Below, one piece after another: positions 1 to 4,873 of a stretch of 6,994 nt of DNA (positions are counted from its first letter, which is position 1; each line of letters opens with the position of its first letter). Position numbers and translations under genes: made by a program. The notes below the pieces were generated by a model that saw only the letters and a list, made by a program, of their open reading frames with translations, had not been told where the DNA came from and made no database searches. The DNA comes from JASFQI01 sp050115555. Its GTDB lineage: Bacteria; Desulfobacterota; DSM-4660; Desulfatiglandales; HGW-15. The DNA lies in NCBI GenBank assembly GCA_050115555.1, contig JASFQI010000263.1:1-6994 (forward strand). Direction: 5' to 3'.

Positions 1-384
1 GTCCTGGCAGTGATTATGACTCTTGTCATCTTCTGGGGGATTGGGGACGTGATCTGGGTCATCTATCAGAGGATCTCACAGCCTCCCTACCTCCTTCTCA
101 AGATCAACGACATCCTGGCCACCTTCGGGGCCTTTCTTGCGGTCCTCATCGCTATCGAGATCTTTCTGAACATCACTCTCTACCTGCGGGACGACGTCAT
201 CCATGTGCGGCTCGTGGTGGCCACGGCCCTCATGGCCATCGCGCGGAAGGTGATCGTTTTCGACTTCAAGGAGCTGGCGTACTCGTACGTGTTCGCCACG
301 GCCGCCGTCCTGTTTGCCCTGGGCGTTACCTACTGGCTGATAACAAGGAAGGAGGAGAAACCGGCAAGCCGGAAAGGGAATTGA
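1..384 (+). CDS. PsiE-family (phosphate-starvation-inducible E-like) small membrane protein, 5' partial
   Basis: The frame is open to the first base of the window (GTC CTG GCA GTG ATT ATG), so I read this as the 3' 127 codons of a gene that starts upstream. The GTG at 10 or ATG at 16 would begin inside the first membrane helix and are unlikely starts. Visible residues show four hydrophobic segments: about 1-21, 37-60, 69-87 and 95-115. Between them are the traits of the PsiE family: a conserved GD in helix 1 (residues 15-16), the charged 'RDDVIHVR' stretch (63-70) and 'IARKVIVFDFKE' (80-91). The tail (116-127) is short and basic, as expected for a cytoplasmic end. E. coli PsiE is induced by phosphate starvation, but its molecular role is unknown, and many homologues have no proven link to phosphate. 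The stop is TGA at 382-384. The next plus-strand gene lies about 270 bp away, so no operon link is visible. Confidence 0.85.
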   Translation, partial: VLAVIMTLVIFWGIGDVIWVIYQRISQPPYLLLKINDILATFGAFLAVLIAIEIFLNITLYLRDDVIHVRLVVATALMAIARKVIVFDFKELAYSYVFATAAVLFALGVTYWLITRKEEKPASRKGN

Positions 385-658
385 TTCCCGCTGAAGAGAG
401 GGGGTGGCTGCAACGGAAAGCTTCTCAACGGCGTTCAGCCGGCTTTTTTAAGAAGGGTTTGCCAGGTATTATCACGCCTTGGAAACGCAAAAAGAAGGTG
501 CCCACTTTGGAACGTGCATCGGCGTCGTTCAACGCTGCCCATCAAACATGAGAAAACCTGGAAAGAGGACGATCTGTGGCAAGACCAAAATCTATGAAAC
601 CGTTGTGGTCGAATGTGAAACGGCCGTTGTTCAAATGGACTGGAAGTAGCTGGTCAAG
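385..658 (+). other. Gap with an open frame leading into the next gene, interrupted by TAG at 647-649
   Basis: No independent gene is convincing here. In the register of the downstream CDS, the frame is open from 452 (after TAA at 449-451) to 646. Its first ATG is at 548 and a second at 635. It then meets TAG at 647-649 and reopens as CTG GTC AAG TTG into the downstream protein. The last residues before the stop read MDWK, and those after it read LVKLIADLYRFS, which looks like one continuous amphipathic N-terminal helix. About half of the third codon positions from 548 to 646 are G or C, less than in the neighbouring genes, so the coding status of this part is uncertain. A second short frame (about 381-551) crosses the region in another register, ending in an ATGA overlap with the ATG at 548. 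It resembles nothing I know. Confidence 0.4.
429..449 (+). terminator. Weak rho-independent terminator candidate after the PsiE-like gene
   Basis: CGGC (429-432) pairs with GCCG (438-441) around the loop GTTCA, and a run of six T follows at 444-449. The stem is only 4 bp, short for an intrinsic terminator. The T-run and the position about 45 bp after the PsiE-like stop are what favour it. A second possible pairing, GGCTG (406-410) with CAGCC (436-440), would compete with it. Confidence 0.3.
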
Positions 659-1132
659 TTGATCGCCGACCTGTACCGCTTCTCCGGGGAGAACCAGGCC
701 TTTTTCCACGCCCGGTTCGGGATCGGCCGGGATCCGGCCGATCCCTATCGGGAGACGATTGAGGAATGCATGTATCCGGACGTCTTCAGCCGAAACCCCG
801 TTCGGATTTCAAAAGCTAAAAAGGCAGTCAGCGACTATGTAAAAGCTGCGGCAGACTCACTTGGCGAGATCGACCTCATGATCTTCTTTGTGCAAACCGG
901 AAATCAGTTCACGCCGGACTATGGGGACATTGAGGAGCCGTTTTACAATGCCCTCAATTCCATGTATGAAAGGGCGGTGAAGAAGGTCGTAAAGCTTCCG
1001 GCAGATCAGCGCTCTGCCTTCAAGGAACGCCTGAAGAAGATCATGACGACTTCTTCCAACATCGGTTGGGGCTACCACGATGAGCTCGTGAGGAATTACT
1101 ACAGTGTATTCCCGGAAGATCTCGAGGACTGA
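659..1132 (+). CDS. Unrecognised soluble protein, about 157 aa, with a possible disrupted N-terminus
   Basis: I do not recognise this protein with confidence. The TTG at 659 is the first reasonable start after an in-frame TAG at 647-649, and a purine-rich GGAAG (642-646) lies 12 nt upstream of it. The CTG at 650 is an alternative. The product has no signal peptide and no membrane segment. It is mainly helical and polar, with 'IADLYRFSGENQAFFHARFGIG' at the N-terminus, a lysine-rich helix 'ISKAKKAVSDYVKA' near residues 50-63, the acidic 'DYGDIEEPFYNAL' near 90-102, and 'SSNIGWGYHDELV' near 132-144. The layout resembles small hypothetical proteins such as the DUF6155 type, but this is only an impression. 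It reads as a well-formed, constrained protein rather than a chance frame. The N-terminal helix appears to begin before the TAG, so the gene may be mutated, mis-started or read through. No operon partner is evident. A stable hairpin follows the TGA stop. Confidence 0.65.
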   Translation: MIADLYRFSGENQAFFHARFGIGRDPADPYRETIEECMYPDVFSRNPVRISKAKKAVSDYVKAAADSLGEIDLMIFFVQTGNQFTPDYGDIEEPFYNALNSMYERAVKKVVKLPADQRSAFKERLKKIMTTSSNIGWGYHDELVRNYYSVFPEDLED

Positions 1133-1691
1133 CGACGGGCTGTATGCCTGTTTCTGCAGGATGGAGGAACAGGCCGGAATGGACCGGTGTCCGGATTTCC
1201 CGCAGGTGAAAAAACGAGAGATCTTTTGAGGACTTCCATCGGTCTTCGATGCTCTTTATGGATAACGAAATGAGGCTTTGTTCTCCATAAATTCGGTTAC
1301 AGAGAATCTGCGCATCACAAACGGGTCCAATACGAGGTCGTGGCCACGTGGAACTGGACCAGCTCATTTGCACAGGGCCGTCTACGATGTCCTTCAAAAA
1401 CACGGGTGACGAATGCTGAGCATGATGAGAACGATTCACGCGCCCTCTGAAAAACGGCAGGCCTATGTCCGCGCTTGCGACTGTGATGCATCGAGCTTAA
1501 GTCTGATGGTAGAAGACATGCCAAACGTGGTCGATGTTCTCTCCCTGGCGGACCTCGGGCAAGGAAAAAGGGAACTGTATCAGTTTTGCGCAAAGCCCGT
1601 CACAGAATGGTTCGTGGGGTAGGACGAAGCGGGCATGCAAATTCCGGTTGAAGAGAGGTCGGCCTGAGCAATCCAATGGGGGGTGTGCGCC
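1133..1691. other. Gene-poor gap of about 560 bp
   Basis: No protein-coding frame here is convincing. The longest plus-strand frame with a start (ATG 1413 to stop 1622, 69 codons) has no good ribosome site and no recognisable motif. The long minus-strand frames that enter from the right are antisense shadows of the FNT gene. The region holds the post-gene hairpin (1146-1174) and nested palindromes around 1324-1360: GGTCCA/TGGACC arms around CGTGGCCACG at 1339-1348. The rest looks like relaxed sequence, possibly a decayed gene, a leader of the FNT gene, or an unannotated RNA. I saw no clear sigma70 promoter for the FNT gene in it. Confidence 0.5.
1146..1174 (+). other. Stable hairpin 14 bp after the unrecognised gene (10-bp stem, no T-run)
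   Basis: GCCTGTTTCT (1146-1155) pairs with AGGAACAGGC (1165-1174), with one T-G wobble, leaving the 9-nt loop 1156-1164. The TGA stop is at 1130-1132. The stem is strong, but no T-tract follows, so it is not a standard intrinsic terminator. It could protect the 3' end of the mRNA, assist rho-type termination, or be the remains of a terminator. Confidence 0.5.
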
Positions 1692-2570
1692 ATGACGACG
1701 CCAAGTACGGGAACGGCAGCAGGTCTCGACGCCTTTATGCCGCCGGAAATGGCCGCCAAGGCCGAGCAGATCGGCGTAGCCAAGGCCACCATGGGGTGGC
1801 GGAATACCCTGGCCCTGGGATTTCTTGCCGGGGCGTTCATCGCCCTGGGGGCGGTGTTCGCCAACACGGTGACCGCCGGTGCCGCGGGGAAGGTGCCTTT
1901 CGGACTGGTGCGGCTGGCCGGGGGCACGGTTTTCTGCCTTGGTCTGATTCTGGTCGTGGTGGCCGGGGCCGAGCTCTTCACCGGAAACAACCTCATTGTC
2001 ATGGCCTGGGCCAACCGCCGGATTACCACGCGTAGCGTGCTGAGAAACTGGGCTTTGGTGTATGCGGGGAACTTTATCGGGGCTGTGGCCACGGCCGTTC
2101 TGATTTTCCTGGCGGGGCAGTACAAGCAGGGCGGCGGGGTGATCGGGTTTACCCTGCTGCAGGCGGCCGAGGCCAAGTGCCGGCTCGGGTGGGTCGAGGC
2201 CGTTGCCCTGGGTATGTGTTGCAACGCACTGGTCTGTTTGGCCGTGTGGCTCTGCTTCAGCGCGCGGACGACCACGGACCGGATCCTCTCGATCCTGTTT
2301 CCCATCACGGCCTTTGTGGCCGCCGGATTCGAACACTGTGTGGCGAACATGTACATCATCCCTTCTGCGCTTCTGGTCAAGGTGGGCTCCGCCAACGCAT
2401 TCTGGGAAGGGATCGGAAAGACACCCGGGGAATATGTGGCGTTAACATGGGGAAACTTCATTGTACATAACCTCGTCCCGGTCACCCTGGGCAACATGAT
2501 TGGCGGCTCGGTCATGGTGGGCCTGGTGTACTGGTTCGTTTACTTGAGAAAGGGGCTGGTTCCCCGGTAA
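1692..2570 (+). CDS. Formate/nitrite transporter (FNT) family channel
   Basis: The product is a 292-residue inner-membrane channel of the FNT family (FocA, NirC, FdhC, HSC), which forms pentamers and moves small monovalent anions such as formate, nitrite or hydrosulfide. Six hydrophobic segments fit at about 37-58, 70-95, 118-142, 168-190, 200-226 and 250-285. Family signatures are clear: 'FMPPEMAAKAEQIGV' at 15-29, 'GAELFTGNN' at 92-100 (the omega-loop region), 'GMCCNALVCLAVW' at 174-186, 'FEHCVANMY' at 213-221 with the central pore histidine H215, and 'NLVPVTLGNMIGG' at 260-272. I chose ATG 1692 because a G-run (1678-1683) sits 8 nt upstream. The in-frame GTG at 1683 would overlap that site. 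Length is normal and nothing is truncated. No formate dehydrogenase, formate lyase or nitrite reductase gene lies beside it, so the substrate cannot be assigned. A 135-bp gap separates it from the downstream stress protein gene on the same strand. Confidence 0.95.
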   Translation: MTTPSTGTAAGLDAFMPPEMAAKAEQIGVAKATMGWRNTLALGFLAGAFIALGAVFANTVTAGAAGKVPFGLVRLAGGTVFCLGLILVVVAGAELFTGNNLIVMAWANRRITTRSVLRNWALVYAGNFIGAVATAVLIFLAGQYKQGGGVIGFTLLQAAEAKCRLGWVEAVALGMCCNALVCLAVWLCFSARTTTDRILSILFPITAFVAAGFEHCVANMYIIPSALLVKVGSANAFWEGIGKTPGEYVALTWGNFIVHNLVPVTLGNMIGGSVMVGLVYWFVYLRKGLVPR

Positions 2571-2621
2571 ACTGTAGATTTCCGGATGTTGTGCCGGTCT
2601 GTCCTGCCTCAAGGGAAGGGT

Positions 2622-2649
2622 TCGACAGCGCCGTATTCCGCCTTACTTT
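2622..2649 (+). promoter_or_regulatory. Weak sigma70-like promoter candidate before the stress protein gene
   Basis: TCGACA (2622-2627) matches 5 of 6 bases of TTGACA. After 16 bp comes TACTTT (2644-2649), which matches only 3 of 6 of TATAAT. It lies in the 135-bp gap between the FNT and stress protein genes and would give a leader of about 50 nt. It could equally be chance, with the stress protein gene read through from the FNT gene. Confidence 0.2.
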
Positions 2650-2692
2650 TCAGGAACAAGGGACCCCTTTACGTCTTCATGCCGAAACGAAC

Positions 2693-2698
2693 AGGAGG
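2693..2698 (+). promoter_or_regulatory. Strong Shine-Dalgarno site fixing the stress protein start
   Basis: AGGAGG lies 7 nt before ATG 2706 and decides against the upstream in-frame starts from 2586 onward. Confidence 0.85.
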
Positions 2699-2705
2699 AT
2701 CAAGC

Positions 2706-3602
2706 ATGCCGAATGGAAAGCGGAAGAGAATCCTAGTGGGGATGGATGGATCCGAGCGATCGCTGCACACGGTCAGGTATGTGAGTACGGTTCCCGGGTT
2801 TTCCAGGATGAATGTGACGCTTCTGAGTCTCTACACCGAGGTGCCGGAGGCCTACTGGGATTTAAAGAAGATGCAGCAGTTCAGCCGGCGGGTCAGTGAG
2901 ATTCGTGCCTGGGAGACCCAGACCAAGGGAGAAATGGAGGACAAACTCCGCGCGGCCGAGCAGATCTTGATCAAGGCAGGTATCCCCAAGGAGTCCGTGA
3001 CGATTCAGGGCAGGAAGGTTCGGCAGGGCATTGCCAGGGATCTCATCAAGGAAGGAAAAAAATTCGATACCCTTGCCATCGGCAGGCGAAGCAGCGGGAA
3101 GATCAAGGAGCTCATGCTGGGAAGCGTATCCACCAAGATCCTCGAGAAGGTGGACTATGCCCCTGTGGTACTGGCAGGAAAGGACTCGGACGCCGACAGT
3201 ATCCTGCTGGCCCTGGACGGATCCCCCAACTCCATGCGATCCGTGCGGTATCTCGCCCGAATGATGGCGGGAAGCGACGCTCGGATTCTGCTTTTTCACG
3301 CGATCCGCGGCAATGACAAGAAGCTCATTCAAATGACGAAAGAGGTGGTTGGAGAGGTGTTCGAGGAGGCCAGGGGCACCCTTGCCAAAGCGGGTTTTGG
3401 GGAGAGGGATGTGAACACTAAGATCGTCTCCGGTGTCCAGAGCCGGGCCGCCGCCATCGTGGATGAAGCGCGGACCGGTGGCTATGGGACCATCGTGCTT
3501 GGGCGGAGAGGACATGCCAGGCTGCAGCAGTTTTTTATGGGCCGTGTCAGTAAAAAGGTGACGTACCTGGCCAGAGGCTTGGCCGTCTGGGTCGTCAACT
3601 GA
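2706..3602 (+). CDS. Tandem universal stress protein (two UspA domains)
   Basis: The product is a 298-residue cytoplasmic protein made of two UspA domains, at about 6-158 and 163-298. Each opens with the typical first strand and acidic residue: 'ILVGMDGSERS' (D14) and 'ILLALDGSPNS' (D171). USP domains bind ATP or other nucleotides through G-x2-G-x9-G-(S/T). Domain 1 has G126-R-R-S129-x9-G139-S140, with the second glycine replaced by serine. Domain 2 has G266-R-R-G269-x9-G279-R280, with arginine at the usual Ser/Thr. Each half is thus imperfect in a different place. The start is ATG 2706 because a perfect AGGAGG (2693-2698) is 7 nt upstream. The frame stays open to 2586, but those 40 codons show no USP features. 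Such proteins are commonly linked to starvation, redox or ion stress, and some bind or regulate transporters. A role with the neighbouring channels is inference only. Confidence 0.93.
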   Translation: MPNGKRKRILVGMDGSERSLHTVRYVSTVPGFSRMNVTLLSLYTEVPEAYWDLKKMQQFSRRVSEIRAWETQTKGEMEDKLRAAEQILIKAGIPKESVTIQGRKVRQGIARDLIKEGKKFDTLAIGRRSSGKIKELMLGSVSTKILEKVDYAPVVLAGKDSDADSILLALDGSPNSMRSVRYLARMMAGSDARILLFHAIRGNDKKLIQMTKEVVGEVFEEARGTLAKAGFGERDVNTKIVSGVQSRAAAIVDEARTGGYGTIVLGRRGHARLQQFFMGRVSKKVTYLARGLAVWVVN

Positions 3603-3674
3603 TCCTCCCCCGGATGCTTGAGAGGTCCTCATGGCGAGGGGTAATAAGCGCGGACAGGGGGTATAGACCGTTGG

Positions 3675-4664
3675 CTATTTTGATTTCATGATCATGAGAA
3701 CAAGCGCGGCCAGCAGGAACAGCCAGATGGCGATCGCGTTCCGGGTGGCCTTTTTCGCCTTTGCAGCCTCCCACCAGGTCAGGGGGCGAATGCCTTGTAC
3801 CAGAAAGGTGCCCACGCCGGCCAGGTTGACGCAGATCACGTTGGTCAGGAAGAGCAGCAGTGCGTTTGCGGCGGAATGGAGGTATCCTGACGCCAGAAGC
3901 ATGCCGAAGGTGACCAGGGGAGGCAAAAGCGCGAGGGAGATCATCACCCCGATGAGGGCCGCCGGGAAGCCGGTGGTGAATGCCAGGGCCCCTGCGATTC
4001 CGGATGCCAGGGCGAGCATCACGTCTCCCAGGGAAACCTGCGTCCGGCTGGCGATTTCCGGCGCTTGGGGGTCAATGGTCATGACGGCTCCGAGGACGAT
4101 GGAGATTAGAAGAGAGACGGCGATCCCGGCAAAAGCGGTTTTCAGGGCCTTGCGGGCCAGGGCGGCGTCGCCCAGGGTCGTGGCAAAGGAGAGCGCCATG
4201 TTCGGGCCCAGGAGGGGTGCGATGACCATGGCGCCGAGCACCACGGCCACGTTGTTGCGGAGGATACCGGCGGCGGCCACTAGGGAGGAAAGGAAGACAA
4301 GCACCAGAAAAACGCCGGAGAGCTTGGCGAGGTCCACAACATCGGCGTAAAGTTCCTCGCGGCACATGCGGCTCGGACCTGGCGTGGGGCTCTCGGGGGC
4401 TTCGGGAGAGGGCGGCTCAGGGGCGCGAGGCAGTGAGGCCTCCACGGGAAGGAGCAGGACCCTGAAGTCCTCGGCAAAGGCCTTTTCCATGGCATCCAGC
4501 ACGACCTCCGCCTTTTCGGCCTCAACGAGGACCTTCCAGAGGACCTTGTCTCCACTGGAATTCTCATCGGACCAGAAGTACTCGACCGAGATGGTTTCCA
4601 GCAGGCGTTCGGTTTCAGCCCCACGGTCGCGGGGAAGAACGATCTCGAGCAGGCGAAGCGCCAT
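3675..4664 (-). CDS. DUF389 / TIGR00341-family membrane protein
   Basis: The product is a 329-residue integral membrane protein of the TIGR00341/DUF389 family, whose function is not established. Residues 1-75 form a small soluble alpha/beta domain ('MALRLLEIVLPRDRGAETERLL' onward), as is common in the family. A proline-rich linker follows (about 79-97, with repeated Pro-Glu/Pro-Ser). Hydrophobic helices lie at about 114-134, 138-158, 175-195, 211-231, 234-256, 265-288 and 309-326. The family signature is 'NNVAVVLGAMVIAPLLGP' at 137-154, followed by 'ALSFATTLGD' at 157-166. The start ATG (complement of 4662-4664) has GGGAGAAGGG just upstream. The stop is TAG (complement of 3675-3677). The gene is divergent from the channel gene and convergent with the stress protein gene, with 72 bp between and no good terminator seen. 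An inverted repeat lies next to its ribosome site. Membrane location is confident; substrate or role is unknown. Confidence 0.92.
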   Translation of the reverse strand: MALRLLEIVLPRDRGAETERLLETISVEYFWSDENSSGDKVLWKVLVEAEKAEVVLDAMEKAFAEDFRVLLLPVEASLPRAPEPPSPEAPESPTPGPSRMCREELYADVVDLAKLSGVFLVLVFLSSLVAAAGILRNNVAVVLGAMVIAPLLGPNMALSFATTLGDAALARKALKTAFAGIAVSLLISIVLGAVMTIDPQAPEIASRTQVSLGDVMLALASGIAGALAFTTGFPAALIGVMISLALLPPLVTFGMLLASGYLHSAANALLLFLTNVICVNLAGVGTFLVQGIRPLTWWEAAKAKKATRNAIAIWLFLLAALVLMIMKSK

Positions 4665-4678
4665 GTATCCCTTCTCCC

Positions 4679-4696
4679 GGAAATGGCCGAATTTCC
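4679..4696 (-). repeat. Inverted repeat beside the DUF389 ribosome site
   Basis: GGAAAT (4679-4684) and ATTTCC (4691-4696) are perfect inverted arms around GGCCGA. An overlapping pair, CCCGG (4676-4680) and CCGGG (4699-4703), could extend or compete with it. It sits 15-32 bp before the DUF389 start codon and immediately beside its ribosome site. It could be an operator or a leader hairpin that hides the ribosome site. Evidence is sequence symmetry only. Confidence 0.3.
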
Positions 4697-4764
4697 TGCC
4701 GGGGCGGGGTAAATCACCTTATCGCTGGCATGTGAAGGCATGGTTCTCTGTCGGCACGGCAAAG

Positions 4765-4794
4765 GTGACAAAGCAGGAAAGTTTGCATTAGAAT
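4765..4794 (+). promoter_or_regulatory. Sigma70-like promoter for the channel-TrkH operon
   Basis: GTGACA (4765-4770) matches 5 of 6 bases of TTGACA. TAGAAT (4789-4794) matches 5 of 6 of TATAAT, and the spacer is 18 bp. Transcription would start near 4801, giving a leader of about 70 nt before ATG 4874. The leader would contain the palindrome at 4849-4860. This is the best promoter match found in the window, and it lies in the divergent gap, where one is expected. Confidence 0.5.
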
Positions 4795-4848
4795 TACGCT
4801 CACTGTACCTGTGCTGTCAAGCGGCTTCAGGTATGGAGCGAACGGAGA

Positions 4849-4860
4849 GATGACGTCATC
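4849..4860. promoter_or_regulatory. 12-bp perfect palindrome (operator candidate) in the channel leader
   Basis: GATGACGTCATC is its own reverse complement. It lies between the predicted promoter and the ribosome site (GGGGAGG, 4861-4867) of the channel gene, directly touching the latter. Such a site could bind a dimeric repressor and block transcription. A 12-bp palindrome is expected once or twice by chance in 7 kb, so its position rather than its existence is the argument. Confidence 0.3.
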
Positions 4861-4867
4861 GGGGAGG
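4861..4867 (+). promoter_or_regulatory. Shine-Dalgarno site fixing the channel start
   Basis: GGGGAGG lies 6 nt before ATG 4874. It favours this start over the in-frame GTG 4811 and ATG 4850, which would add 21 or 8 residues with no membrane or domain features. Confidence 0.75.
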
Positions 4868-4873
4868 AAATCC

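Noticed and set aside
361..389. Small palindromes CCGGC-aa-GCCGG (361-372) and GGGAAT-TG-ATTCCC (376-389) around the PsiE-like stop codon.
   Set aside because: Loops are too small for stable hairpins as drawn, no T-run follows, and such short symmetries are common by chance.
381..551. A short, very basic frame starting at TTG 381 (about 56 codons), overlapping the end of the PsiE-like gene and the ATG at 548.
   Set aside because: It has only a non-ATG start, no ribosome site and no family resemblance, and it crosses the terminator-like stem.
1413..1622. 69-codon plus-strand frame in the gap before the FNT gene.
   Set aside because: There is no good ribosome site, no recognised motif and unremarkable composition. 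It is kept only as a remark on the gap.
1497..2515. Two long minus-strand frames across the FNT gene.
   Set aside because: They are antisense shadows of a clear FNT coding region, are rich in Arg, Pro, His and Gln, and have no membrane or domain pattern.
3603..3674. Search for a shared terminator between the convergent stress protein and DUF389 genes.
   Set aside because: Only a 4-bp stem (CCTC/GAGG at 3627-3639) with no T-run on either strand was found, too weak to call.
2862..3677. The DUF389 frame continues open past its TAG stop (complement of 3675-3677) for about 270 codons, antisense to the stress protein gene.
   Set aside because: The continuation lies opposite a well-supported gene whose codon bias tends to leave antisense frames open. 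It has no recognisable motif, and the DUF389 protein already has its full family length at the TAG.
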